Source: an uncultured Clostridia bacterium (GTDB lineage: Bacteria > Bacillota > Clostridia > Christensenellales > Borkfalkiaceae). From it: a stretch of DNA of 59,578 bases. Both the position numbers and the translations under genes were made by a program. Each line of letters opens with the position of its first letter. Position 1 is the first letter of the stretch. The DNA is taken from assembly GCA_947631005.1 (NCBI GenBank), contig CANRJR010000010.1, positions 1 to 59,578 of the forward strand, written 5' to 3'. Positions 7,259 through 16,200 of this stretch are shown here, piece after piece. Under the pieces are notes generated by a model. It saw nothing but the letters and a program-made list of their open reading frames with translations, did no database searches and was not told the origin of the DNA.

Positions 7259-8035
7259 TTATTCGCGCCGATCGGTAAAGTTTTCGGCGCGGTACTGCTG
7301 AACAACGCGCTCGCCGAGCAACGTGATCGCCGCTTGCGGACAAAGGCTGATACAGCGATAGCACATCGTACAGTTCCCGTGCGGCGAAAGGACGCCGTTT
7401 TCCAGAGTGAGATTGTGCGTGGGACAAACGCGGACGCAGTTCCCGCACGCGACGCAACGCGCTTTGTCGACTTTCCATTTGTCGCAGGCATGTTTCGCCT
7501 TGTTGCAGAACCACAGCCGCTGACCGAACAGCCCCATAAGGTGCGCAAAAAAACTCAAACCGTCGCGCGGAAATTTTCCGCGTTTGATTCGGAGAGCCGC
7601 ACGCTCGATTTTTTCTTCCGCGCGGCGAATGATCTGTATGTTCTCGGTATTGCTTCTCTTCAAGAGTTTACTGTCGCACACGCTATCGGGCATTTTGAGG
7701 TGCAGACCGCCCGACACCGACGCGCCGCACCGCTTCAAAAGTCTTGCCGCACAGCCCGCGCCGTCGCCGCTGAACGCGCCCATCGTTGCCACGCACAGGA
7801 CGTTTTTTCCGCTCCACATCGCCTTGTTTCGGAGAATGAACTCCCGCACGATTTTTGGGATGTTGGAAAACTGCACGGAATAGCCGAGGACAATATTTTC
7901 GTACGCCCCGACCGCCGAAACGCCGTCCTCGAGCGCGACGATAGGGGCGGCTTCGTCCAACATTTTCACAAGTTTGGTAACGCAGAACTTCGTGTTCCCC
8001 GTGCCGCTGAAATAAATCGCACAAAACTTTTCCAT
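7259..8035 (-). CDS. EFR1 family flavodoxin-ferredoxin fusion protein
   Basis: 258 residues from MEKFCAIYFSGTGNTKF, chosen because AGGGCAATCCC precedes it; upstream in-frame ATGs lack a site. The N-terminal flavodoxin-like domain shows the FSGTGNT phosphate-binding loop and a second loop near GAFSGDGAG. The C-terminal domain carries two [4Fe-4S] motifs, CVACGNCVRVCP and CTMCYRCISLCP, near residues 195-235. The protein would carry electrons between an FMN site and two Fe-S clusters in the cytoplasm; partners are unknown. It is the first gene of the minus-strand accessory run. Confidence 0.9.
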   Translation of the reverse strand: MEKFCAIYFSGTGNTKFCVTKLVKMLDEAAPIVALEDGVSAVGAYENIVLGYSVQFSNIPKIVREFILRNKAMWSGKNVLCVATMGAFSGDGAGCAARLLKRCGASVSGGLHLKMPDSVCDSKLLKRSNTENIQIIRRAEEKIERAALRIKRGKFPRDGLSFFAHLMGLFGQRLWFCNKAKHACDKWKVDKARCVACGNCVRVCPTHNLTLENGVLSPHGNCTMCYRCISLCPQAAITLLGERVVQQYRAENFTDRRE

Positions 8036-8135
8036 GGGATTGCCCTGAATGTTTCTCATCAAGATGATACCATAAACCGAAGCGGAAAGCAAGTCCGAAG
8101 AGGGGAAAAGGTCAAAACTTCGGCGAAGCGTCGGC

Positions 8136-8165
8136 AAAAAAAGAAGCGGCGCAGACGCGCCGCTT
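8136..8165 (-). terminator. Terminator of the first DegV gene
   Basis: Minus-strand hairpin AAGCGGCGC-GTCT-GCGCCGCTT followed by CTTTTTTT. Confidence 0.85.
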
Positions 8166-8183
8166 GGGATGAAAGACGAACGG

Positions 8184-9104
8184 TTAGTCCTTTTTCCCGA
8201 AGAAACGGTGGGTTTTTTCCTCCTCGCGGCGGTCTTTCCCGAAGAAGAACACGGCGAGCGTCCCCGGTCCTGCGTGCGAGCCCGAGCAGAGGTCGTAATA
8301 TTCGACGATCACGTCTTTTACGCCGCGGGCGCGAAGGGCGTCTGCCATTTCGAGAGCCTCTTCCTCGCACCCCGCATGCGCGACGGCGACCGTCTGCGAC
8401 TGCGGGTCGATCACGTTTTTATCGAACGCCTCCAAAACAGCGGCGAGCGACTTCTTTCTGCCGTGCACCTTGCCGTAGACCGCGAGGCGGGGGACTTCTC
8501 CGCCGTCCGCCTTGATCAAAGGCTTGATGTTGAGCAGCGCGCCAGTCAGGGCGACCACCGCCGAGACGCGCCCGCCGCGGCGCAGGTATTTGAGATCGTC
8601 GACCGTGAGATAGCTATTGAGCTTATAAGTGTGGGCTTTGAGCCATTCCGCGCACGCCTCCGCGCTCTCGCCCGCGTCGCGCAGATCCGCCGCGCAGAGG
8701 ACGATCAAGCCCTCGCCGAGCGACGCGTTCGCGCTGTCGATCACATACACCTTACGCCCCGAAAACTGCTTTTCGAGCGTCTCTTTGGCAAGAAGTGCCT
8801 GCGCGTACGTCCCGCTGATCCCGCTGGCGATGGTGATGAGCACAACGTCTTTGCCCGCCGCGAGAGTGGGGGAGAGTGCCTCGGTAAAGCGCGCCTCCAC
8901 GATGAGCGAGGTCTTTGCGTCCAAGCCCGCCCGCATGTCGTCGTAAAACTTCTTTGCGTACTCGGAAAAATGACCGTCGCCGAGATAGCAAAGTTTCTCT
9001 TCGCCGCCGACGTTATAGGTGTAGGGAATGATGTGGATGTCGCGCTCCTCACGCATTTTATCGGGCAGATTCGCCGCGGAATCCGCAAAAATTTCAAAAC
9101 TCAA
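8184..9104 (-). CDS. DegV family fatty-acid-binding protein
   Basis: 306 residues. The start is TTG at 9104 with GGAGAATTACG before it; the product opens MSFEIFADSAANLPD as DegV proteins do. The lipid-binding residues are visible in TIASGISGTYAQA and in the DDLKYLRRGGRVS segment, and the C-terminal part has VAVAHAGCEEEALEMAD. DegV/FakB proteins bind a fatty acid and present it to the FakA kinase for incorporation into phospholipid. A second, distinct DegV gene lies at 56312. It has its own promoter and terminator, so it is a single-gene unit. Confidence 0.93.
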   Translation of the reverse strand: MSFEIFADSAANLPDKMREERDIHIIPYTYNVGGEEKLCYLGDGHFSEYAKKFYDDMRAGLDAKTSLIVEARFTEALSPTLAAGKDVVLITIASGISGTYAQALLAKETLEKQFSGRKVYVIDSANASLGEGLIVLCAADLRDAGESAEACAEWLKAHTYKLNSYLTVDDLKYLRRGGRVSAVVALTGALLNIKPLIKADGGEVPRLAVYGKVHGRKKSLAAVLEAFDKNVIDPQSQTVAVAHAGCEEEALEMADALRARGVKDVIVEYYDLCSGSHAGPGTLAVFFFGKDRREEEKTHRFFGKKD

Positions 9105-9144
9105 CGTAATTCTCCTTTTCCAAAAGAATTTCTTTACAATAATA

Positions 9145-9173
9145 AGGATACCACTTCAAAGTCGGTTTTACAA
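9145..9173 (-). promoter_or_regulatory. Promoter of the first DegV gene
   Basis: Minus-strand TTGTAA, a 17-base spacer and TATCCT. Confidence 0.6.
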
Positions 9174-9243
9174 CAAAATTTTCTCTCCGATGAGATTTTT
9201 TCGTTCCACTTTGTGAAAAAGTAACTCTATTACTCAAAATATT

Positions 9244-9264
9244 GATTCTACCGACAGTAGAATC
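9244..9264. promoter_or_regulatory. Operator-like inverted repeat upstream of the aldo/keto reductase
   Basis: GATTCTAC-CGACA-GTAGAATC has two perfect 8-base arms and ends 19 bases before the -35 box at 9284. It sits between two divergent promoters, so it could serve a regulator of either gene. Confidence 0.5.
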
Positions 9265-9283
9265 GGCAAAATACAAAAAATTC

Positions 9284-9312
9284 TTGACAAGACGTGATAT
9301 AAATATTATAAT
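9284..9312 (+). promoter_or_regulatory. Promoter of the aldo/keto reductase operon
   Basis: TTGACA, a 17-base spacer and TATAAT; the leader ends with GGAGG at 9351-9355. Confidence 0.85.
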
Positions 9313-9362
9313 AATGAAAACACGCGGCGATCCGCGCGGACGCTTATTTCGGAGGTTTGGAA

Positions 9363-10478
9363 ATGCAGTTTGTAGGCGTGAAAAAGAATTTCGGATTCGG
9401 ATGTATGCGGCTTCCCATGCGGCTCGGGAGGGTCGACGGGGCGCAGTTCTGCGAAATGGCAGATCTCTTTTTGGAGAGCGGATTCAATTATTTCGATACG
9501 GCGCACGGCTATCTCGGCGGGAAGAGCGAAACGGCGATCCGCGATTGCGTCGTCGCCCGTCATCCCCGCGAAAGTTTTACGCTCACCGACAAGCTCACCG
9601 AAAACTTCTTTCAACGCGAAGAGGACATCCGTCCTTTCTTCGAAAAGCAGTTGAAGCAATGCGGCGTGGAGTATTTCGATTTCTATCTCATGCACGCGCA
9701 GAATGCGGGCAACTATCCCAAATACGTCCGTTGCCGCGCCTATGAAACGGCACTCGCCCTCAAAGAGGAGGGGAAGATCCGTCACTTCGGGATCTCTTTC
9801 CACGATACCGCCGAAACGCTCGACCGCATCCTCACCGACTATCCGCAGATCGAAGTGGTGCAGATCCAATTCAACTACGCGGATTATGAGAACGCGGGCG
9901 TGCAGTCGAGGAAATGTTACGAGGTCTGCGTCAAGCACAACAAGCCCGTGATCGTCATGGAGCCCGTGAAAGGGGGGACGCTCGTCAACCTGCCGCCGCT
10001 CGCCGACGCGGAGTTCCGCAAGCTCAACAGCGGAATGAGCAACGCGAGTTACGCCATCCGTTTTGCGGCGGGATTCGAGAACGTGTTCATGGTGCTTTCG
10101 GGCATGAGCACGCTCGCGCAAATGCGGGAAAACGTAACATATATGCGCAATTTCGTTCCGCTCAACGAGGAGGAACAGCGCGCCGTGGCGAACGTAAGGG
10201 CGATTTTGTCGGGCGAAGAACTCATTCCCTGTACGGCTTGCCGCTATTGCGTCGACGGCTGTCCGAAGAAGATCTCCATTCCCGACCTCTTCTCCTGCAT
10301 GAACCAGAAAAAGAGGTATAAAGATTGGAACAGCAACGTGTATTACGACAACTATACGCAGGGCGGCAGGGGGAAGGCTTCCGACTGTATCGCCTGCGGC
10401 AGGTGCGAAAAGGCATGCCCGCAACATCTCGAAATCAGAAAACTGTTGAAGCAGGTCGCGCGGCAATTCGAACGGTAA
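9363..10478 (+). CDS. Aldo/keto reductase with C-terminal 4Fe-4S domain
   Basis: 371 residues from the ATG seven bases after GGAGG. The N-terminal barrel starts FGFGCMRLPMRLGRVD and contains FDTAHGYLGGKSE (catalytic Asp and Tyr region) and the TLTDKL lysine, so the AKR tetrad is largely present. The C-terminal 90 residues bear CTACRYCVDGCP and CIACGRCEKACPQ, two ferredoxin-type clusters. This architecture is common in anaerobes, where it may couple carbonyl reduction to ferredoxin; the substrate is unknown. It is followed after 27 bases by the ECF S component. Confidence 0.93.
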   Translation: MQFVGVKKNFGFGCMRLPMRLGRVDGAQFCEMADLFLESGFNYFDTAHGYLGGKSETAIRDCVVARHPRESFTLTDKLTENFFQREEDIRPFFEKQLKQCGVEYFDFYLMHAQNAGNYPKYVRCRAYETALALKEEGKIRHFGISFHDTAETLDRILTDYPQIEVVQIQFNYADYENAGVQSRKCYEVCVKHNKPVIVMEPVKGGTLVNLPPLADAEFRKLNSGMSNASYAIRFAAGFENVFMVLSGMSTLAQMRENVTYMRNFVPLNEEEQRAVANVRAILSGEELIPCTACRYCVDGCPKKISIPDLFSCMNQKKRYKDWNSNVYYDNYTQGGRGKASDCIACGRCEKACPQHLEIRKLLKQVARQFER

Positions 10479-10505
10479 AGAGCCATTTCATGAGGAGAAA
10501 ACGGT

Positions 10506-11066
10506 ATGGAAAAGACAAAGACTTTGGTCTGTAACACATGGAAAACCAAGACGGCGGCGTCCGTTCTCGCGTTGATTTCGGCGGTGGCGTTGCCCCAACT
10601 GTTCCATTTGCTCGGTATGGTGTCCGACCTCGGCTCGAAGCTCGGCGAAACCTTTTTGCCCATGCACATCGCCATCTTTTTCGCGGCGTTTTTCGCAGGA
10701 CCGTGGGCGGCAGGCTTCGCGGGCGCGGCGAGCCCCGTCATGAGCTTCGCGCTTACAACGCTCATCGGAGAGCCCATGCCCGCGCTTGCGATGTTGCCGT
10801 TCATGACCGTCGAGCTTGCGTCGTACGGGATCGCCGCGGGGCTGTTGCAAAAAACAAAACTTCCCTGCATCCTCTCGTTGCTTCTCGCGCAGATCGCAGG
10901 CAGAGGGGTGCGGGCGGTCGCCATTCTCCTCGGCGCGTACTGCTTCGGATCGCCCGTCGCGGTTTCGGTCATTTGGACGAGCGTGCTCGCGGGACTTCCC
11001 GGGCTCATCTTGCAGTGGGTGTTGATCCCCGCGATCGTCTCCTGCGTGGAGCATCGCCATGCGTGA
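10506..11066 (+). CDS. ECF transporter S component (substrate-binding membrane subunit)
   Basis: 186 residues with about six hydrophobic helices. The stretch LPMHIAIFFAAFFAGPWAAG followed by SPVMSFAL resembles ECF S components, which bind a vitamin or related micronutrient and use a shared energizing module (EcfT/A/A'). No energizing genes are present here, which fits a group II ECF system. The substrate is not determined by context: the neighbours are an Fe-S aldo/keto reductase and DUF1893. The stop overlaps the start of the DUF1893 gene, so the two are translationally coupled. Confidence 0.8.
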   Translation: MEKTKTLVCNTWKTKTAASVLALISAVALPQLFHLLGMVSDLGSKLGETFLPMHIAIFFAAFFAGPWAAGFAGAASPVMSFALTTLIGEPMPALAMLPFMTVELASYGIAAGLLQKTKLPCILSLLLAQIAGRGVRAVAILLGAYCFGSPVAVSVIWTSVLAGLPGLILQWVLIPAIVSCVEHRHA

Positions 11067-11484
11067 CGCGGAACGCGCCAAAACGCTGCTCGCGGGCGGC
11101 GCAACGCTCGCGCTCGTCAGGGGAGAGCGGGAGATCGTCGGCGAGGAGCGGGGGATAAAACAGCTCTTCGCGCTCTGCGAAAGAGGGGAGGAACGCGGCT
11201 TTGCGGCGGCGGATAAGATCGTCGGCCGCGCGGCGGCTTTCCTATATATCTTGATGGGCGTAACGTCGGTCTACGCCGAGGTGATGAGCGCGGGCGCGGC
11301 GACGCTGCTTACGGAAAACGGCATTTCCGCGGAGGCGGGGACGATAGCCGATACCATCGTCAACCGTGCGGGAACGGGGCTCTGTCCCATGGAGGAAGCC
11401 GTCCTCGGGATCGGCGACCCGCTCGAAGCGAAGATCGCCGTCGGGGAAAAATTGAAGCGGCTCGGCGGGGCAAAGCCCGTCTGA
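11059..11484 (+). CDS. DUF1893 family protein
   Basis: 141 residues overlapping the ECF S component by eight bases. The order of motifs (LVRGEREIVGEERGIKQL, then KIVGRAAAFLYILMGV and a late NRAGTGLCPMEEAVLG) fits DUF1893, a cytoplasmic family with a nucleoside-deaminase-like fold whose function is not settled. The conserved cysteine in TGLCPMEEAV is present. Coupling to a transporter S component suggests that the protein acts on or senses the imported compound; that link is inference. Confidence 0.88.
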   Translation: MRDAERAKTLLAGGATLALVRGEREIVGEERGIKQLFALCERGEERGFAAADKIVGRAAAFLYILMGVTSVYAEVMSAGAATLLTENGISAEAGTIADTIVNRAGTGLCPMEEAVLGIGDPLEAKIAVGEKLKRLGGAKPV

Positions 11485-11523
11485 AAAAAAGAAAAAAAGT
11501 TCGGCAAAGACCGCAAAAAACGT

Positions 11524-11552
11524 TTGACATAAGCGCGAAACTTTGATAGAAT
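11524..11552 (+). promoter_or_regulatory. Promoter of the six-tRNA cluster
   Basis: TTGACA, a 17-base spacer and TAGAAT, 17 bases before tRNA-Gly. Confidence 0.8.
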
Positions 11553-11569
11553 GAACAAGCGTTGAGAAT

Positions 11570-11643
11570 GCGGGTGTAGTTCAGTGGTAGAATCCCAGCC
11601 TTCCAAGCTGGTCGCGTGGGTTCAATTCCCATCACCCGCTCCA
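11570..11643 (+). tRNA. tRNA-Gly (UCC)
   Basis: 74 bases with encoded CCA. The acceptor GCGGGTG pairs with CACCCGC, and the anticodon loop CTTCCAA gives TCC. Confidence 0.95.
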
Positions 11644-11690
11644 ATTTTGCAAGAGCGGAGATGAGCGGATCCTCGATGCGACGCATGCAT

Positions 11691-11767
11691 GCGCCTGTAG
11701 CTCAGGTGGATAGAGCAACGGCCTTCTAAGCCGTGTGTCAGGAGTTCGAATCTCTTCAGGCGCACCA
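11691..11767 (+). tRNA. tRNA-Arg (UCU)
   Basis: 77 bases with encoded CCA. The acceptor GCGCCTG pairs with CAGGCGC, and the anticodon loop CTTCTAA gives TCT. Confidence 0.95.
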
Positions 11768-11772
11768 AATAT

Positions 11773-11850
11773 GGCGGGTGTAGCTCAGTTGGTTAGAGCG
11801 CCAGGTTGTGGCCCTGGAGGTCGTGAGTTCGATTCTCGTCGCCCGCCCCA
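11773..11850 (+). tRNA. tRNA-His (GUG)
   Basis: 78 bases including the extra 5' G(-1), which pairs with C73 as expected for tRNA-His. The anticodon loop TTGTGGC gives GTG. Confidence 0.95.
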
Positions 11851-11865
11851 TATATGTACTGCTAA

Positions 11866-11941
11866 TGGGGTGTCGCCAAGCGGTTAAGGCACCGGATTTT
11901 GATTCCGGCATTCGTTGGTTCAAATCCAGCCACCCCAGCCA
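11866..11941 (+). tRNA. tRNA-Gln (UUG)
   Basis: 76 bases. The acceptor TGGGGTG pairs with CACCCCA, the discriminator is G, and the anticodon loop TTTTGAT gives TTG. Confidence 0.95.
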
Positions 11942-11944
11942 GGC

Positions 11945-12020
11945 GGCCCATTAGCTCAGATGGTAGAGCACTTGACTTTTAATCAAGGTGTCCCGGGTTC
12001 GATTCCCGGATGGACCACCA
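11945..12020 (+). tRNA. tRNA-Lys (UUU), acceptor stem with a C3-A70 mismatch
   Basis: 76 bases with encoded CCA and anticodon TTT in CTTTTAA. The 5' acceptor strand GGCCCAT faces ATGGACC, so position 3 (C) is opposite A70 while all other pairs are standard. Confidence 0.92.
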
Positions 12021-12024
12021 ACAT

Positions 12025-12100
12025 GCACCTTTAGCTCAGTTGGTAGAGCAATTGACTCTTAATCAATGGGCCCAGGGTTCGAGTCCCTGAAGGTGCACCA
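12025..12100 (+). tRNA. tRNA-Lys (CUU)
   Basis: 76 bases. The acceptor GCACCTT pairs with AAGGTGC, and the anticodon loop CTCTTAA gives CTT. It is the last tRNA of the cluster. Confidence 0.95.
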
Positions 12101-12140
12101 ACGAACGGACATGTCCTGTATGGACATGTCCGTTCGTTTA
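12101..12140 (+). terminator. Terminator of the tRNA cluster
   Basis: A perfect 16-bp stem (ACGAACGGACATGTCC) with a five-base loop, followed by TTTAT. Confidence 0.85.
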
Positions 12141-12342
12141 TAATGACGCTTTTGTAACGGGCTGGGGGGGATGATTGTGCTTGGAATAAAATAAGGGAGA
12201 TTTCTCGATTCCGTTCGCTTCGCTCACTTCACTCGAAATGACAAATAGGGAACGCCGCTTACGCGGCTTGGCCGAAATGACAAAATAGAAGAGGTACTCG
12301 AAATTGGGGATTTTGCGGGGCGCAAAAACGGGGCGTAGAAGG
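12141..12342. other. Intergenic stretch with short repeated words
   Basis: No gene is supported. CGAAATGACAAA occurs twice (near 12234 and 12273), beside TTCGCTTCGCTCACTTCACT. It looks like degraded dispersed-repeat material. Confidence 0.45.
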
Positions 12343-12420
12343 GGGAGCAGAAGCGGCGGCAACAATGGGAGTAAAAACGAGAGCGAAAGCGGATACAAAA
12401 ACGGAAACAAAAACAGGCGT
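12343..12420. repeat. Degenerate hexanucleotide tract (purine-skewed)
   Basis: Thirteen consecutive hexamers, nearly all fitting RRRRRY in register (GGGAGC, AGAAGC, AAAAAC, GAGAGC, GAAAGC, GGAAAC and so on). The strand is strongly purine-rich. It lies upstream of the TetR promoter. Confidence 0.7.
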
Positions 12421-12472
12421 AAAAGGGGGAGAAAAGCGGAGACAAAAGCGTATGAAATTTTCTTTCAAACGA

Positions 12473-12501
12473 TTGACAGGGAAGAGCCGTTATGATACAA
12501 T
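12473..12501 (+). promoter_or_regulatory. Promoter of the TetR gene
   Basis: TTGACA, a 17-base spacer and TACAAT, about 27 bases before the ATG at 12528. Confidence 0.8.
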
Positions 12502-12527
12502 ATATAGGATAGAAACGGGGTCGAAAA

Positions 12528-13130
12528 ATGGTGGATAAAGCCAACCGTCGCGAAGAATTTATTGATATCACGATGCAGCTGATCGCCGAGAAGGGGTTCG
12601 GCGGTTTTTCCATGAAGCAAGTCACCCGAAAAATGGGGGTCTCGGAGGCACTTCTTTACAAGTATTTCGAGAGCAAAGACGTCCTTTTGTACGCCTGTTT
12701 CGAGAGCATGCACCGCCGAATTGCCGCGCTTTTCCGCAACTATGTGCTCCCTCCGCTCGACGACATGACCGCGGTATATTGTGCGATCAAGGGACTTTGG
12801 ATGACGTATTTCGATCTTCTGGTCAAAAGCGGATATCGCACCATCTATTATTTTGCCTACCGTGATTCGCCGTATATCAACACCGTTTTGAAGCATGACG
12901 ACGAGGCGGCGGCGACCTATTTCAAAGATTTCGGGTCGCTCATGCACACCGTCAACGAAAAGCTGCATTTTACGGACAAATTTACGTCGGCGCACCTTTG
13001 GACGTATGTGCTCGACACGACGGGTATTTTCGCGAAGCGGGTGATCCGCGGCGAGCTTCCCGCATCGGAGGAGAGTTTTGAGACGATCTTCGCGTTCGTC
13101 AGCCGCGGCTTTTCCTGCCTCTTTCCGTGA
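12528..13130 (+). CDS. TetR/AcrR family transcriptional regulator
   Basis: 200 residues. The N-terminal HTH is clear: REEFIDITMQLIAEKGFGG, then SMKQVTRKMGVSEALLYKYF, ending in the typical YKYFESKDVLLYA. The remaining 140 residues form a helical ligand domain without family-specific features. TetR proteins usually repress their own or adjacent genes until a small ligand binds. A palindrome at 13186-13205, between this gene and the giant surface-protein gene, is a likely binding site, so this regulator probably controls the 13247-24538 gene set. Confidence 0.92.
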   Translation: MVDKANRREEFIDITMQLIAEKGFGGFSMKQVTRKMGVSEALLYKYFESKDVLLYACFESMHRRIAALFRNYVLPPLDDMTAVYCAIKGLWMTYFDLLVKSGYRTIYYFAYRDSPYINTVLKHDDEAAATYFKDFGSLMHTVNEKLHFTDKFTSAHLWTYVLDTTGIFAKRVIRGELPASEESFETIFAFVSRGFSCLFP

Positions 13131-13185
13131 GCGGGACGTATTCCCCCCCGCGGAAAGCGGTAGCGCGCATATTTTTTTACAAATG

Positions 13186-13205
13186 AAGTGAGTGAGGACT
13201 TACTT
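13186..13205. promoter_or_regulatory. TetR-type operator candidate upstream of the surface-protein gene
   Basis: AAGTGAGT-GAGG-ACTTACTT has arms that match at seven of eight positions, the usual form of TetR-family sites. It overlaps a weak promoter region (TTTACA at 13176) 40 bases before the giant gene. Confidence 0.55.
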
Positions 13206-13246
13206 TAACAACATAACAATAAAACGAAATTGAGAGGATTTGGAAC

Positions 13247-16200
13247 ATGCAAAAAACGAAACGTCGGCTATGGATGTGTATTTTGGGGATCGTGTCGGCT
13301 GTAACGATCCTGTTCGGGACGGTGTTTGTGCAGACGGGAGGGGGGAAGCAGACGGTCGCCGAGGCGGCGTCGCTTGAAACGGTTTTGTCCGCGCTGGAAT
13401 TTGTGAACGATTTCGAGCCCACAAAGGACACGGAAATACGAGCCGCCATATACGCTTTGGATGATCCTACAAAGAATACAACAGATTTTCTCGGTAAAAA
13501 GTCGACATTTCAATCGAGAGGGATCGATTCGCAGAGCGGCGAGTTCATGGGGTATAACTCTAATTTCCCCGATTCTTTGTTTTACTTCAATAAGAGCGTA
13601 AAAAATGCGAGCGGTTTCACGGAAACGCAATACGGGATAAGTTGGGAATATCAAGGAAAATCTTCTAATGTAACGGGTCCGTATCGCATTCAAACCCCAA
13701 TGTATTTATTAAAAAGCAATGGGAAAATGTATCTCCCTTATTTTATGATCACATTAACTGCGGTTATGAAACCGGGAGTGATCGAGGTGTATGCGGGGAA
13801 AAAGGTCACGTTGTCGGAATTGATCAAAGGCGCGGGCGGCAATACGATTGTTACGCCGACCATTGTGACACAAGTATATTTGCCCGTGACGGCGAATTGG
13901 TTACAATATGACGCAAACGGCAAACCTTACTTTACCTGTGCCATGGGTGCAGGGAAATACTATATAGCGGTAAACGGAAACTCGGTCGGCATTACGACAG
14001 ATGAAAACGATCCGAATATCGCTTCCAAAAACACGACCATTCCCGCGGGCGAGATCGCGCAGGTCACCGAATGGGAATATCAAGAGGGGGGAGAAGTAAA
14101 ACAAAGCGGTACATACGACGGCACGTCGGATTTCTGTCCCATTGAGCCGAACAGCGTTTGGACGGTGGACGTGACCCAAACGCCCGCAATGCCCAACGGC
14201 GCGGGCGAATATCGCGCGACGGTAACGCCGCAGAGCGGCTATGTGTGGGAGGACGGCACGTCGAGCCCCAAAACGGTAGCGTGGAGCGTGGGCAAGGCTA
14301 CGCGGAATGTGACGGCGGGCGAGACAACCGTCTCGTTCGGCATGAACGACAAACAAAAGAACATCCCGCTCAACGTGAGCGGTCTGTGCGACGATCTGGC
14401 GGGCGCAACGGTCACCGTTAAAAAGAACGGGGAGACGAGCGAAGCCGTTACGGGCGAGATCGTGGGAGATTCCGAGAGCGGCTATTCGCTTCGTCTCGAC
14501 AGGAACACCCTCAACGCGGAGGGCGAACTTTCCGTAGAACTCGTCATTCCCGCGAGCGACAATTTCGAGGAGACGACGCTCACCCTGACCGTCAATTTGG
14601 ACGGCGGCGCGGGCTTCTATCTCGACGGCGCAACGGATAAAATTTACGCGACGCTCGACGAGGCGTTGCAAGCGGCTTCGGGGGCGGGCGCGACGGTGCA
14701 CGTTCGCGGCAATGCGGCGATCGAGTCTACCGTAACGATCCCCGACAACGTTACGCTCGTCGGCGATACGGGGAGCAGTATTACGGCGGGCGAACTGCCG
14801 CTGTTCCGCGTGGAAAGCGGCAAGAGCCTTGCGATAGAGGGCATATCGCTCTCGGCGGCGGGGAAAGGCGCGCTCATCGAGAGCGCGGGCGCACTCACCG
14901 TAAAGAACTGCGCGCTCGAGGGCGGGATTTCGGTCACGGGCGGCACGCTCACCTTTGACGGCAACACGCAATTTACGGACTGCGCGACGGACGGCAACGG
15001 CGGCGCGCTGAACATTACGGGCGGCACGGTCACCGTTCCCGAGACCGCTTCCGTCACGATGACGGGTTGCACGGCGACGGAAGCCGCGGGCTGCGGCGGT
15101 TCGATCTACGTCGGCGGCGGCACGTTCACGGCGGAGGGAATGCTCTCGGTGAACAGCGGCGCGGCGACCGACCGCGGCGGCGCGCTCTATGTGGCAAAGG
15201 GCGCGAACGTTTCGCTCGGCGAAAAGGTTTCCATTCAAAACAACGCCGCGGCAAAGGGCGACGGCGTGTATGTGGAGGACGGCGCGAAGCTCACGCTCTC
15301 CATGCAAGCCGCGGGCGTGACCGACGGCATCATGCTCGGCTATACCGCAACCGATACCGAAAACGCGCAAATCGAGCTCAACGGTACGAAACCCGAGGGC
15401 AGAACGATCGCGGTGGAGTTCGAATCTCCCGAAGCGCAGAGCGCGGACGGGTCGAAACAATATGTTACGACGACGACCGCGGGCTTGAATGAGAGCGATC
15501 TCAAAGACTTCATGCGCGTGAAGAACCCCGGTTACACGTTCGACCCGCAAGAGGACGGCACGCTTCATCTTACGGATACGGGAGAAGTTCTGTATGCCGT
15601 AAAGAGCGGGAGCGATTGGTCGGCGACGACAACGTACGACGATTTGCAGGAAGCGATCTCGGCGGCGCAGGCGGCGGGGAGCACGGATGTGACGATCGGC
15701 GTCATCAAGCGTACGCGCACCGACGCGTCGGGCTCGGCGACGGACGAAACGGACGGCATTGTGGAGCTTTTGAGCGGGGCGGTCGTTCCGCGCGGCATGA
15801 ACGTTACGCTCACAAGCGTCACCCGCAACGTGGGGGCGGACGGCACGACCGTCACCTATACCGAACAATCGACGCCCAACACGTTGAAGCGGCATAACGC
15901 GCTCACGGGCGCGATGATCACGGTGGAAGAGGGCGGCTCGCTCACCGTAAAGAACGTAATTTTGGACGGCGGCGCGACTTGGGAAGAAAGCCCCGAGGGT
16001 ACGGGTTGGAGCGACACGAGCCCCGTCAAGATCAAAGACGATAGCGGGAAGGCGGGAACGGTCGTAACCAACAACAGCGGGGTGACGGCGCACGCGCCCA
16101 TTCTCGTCAACGAGGGGGAGCTCACGCTCGAAAGCGGCGCGACCCTGCAAAACAACGACAACAACTGGGCTGCCCCCGGCGTGGGATTCGGTTCGCAGAA

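Noticed and set aside
12304..12495. A 63-codon frame over the hexamer tract
   Set aside because: The dipeptide-repeat product follows only from the hexamer repeat; no ribosome binding site is present.
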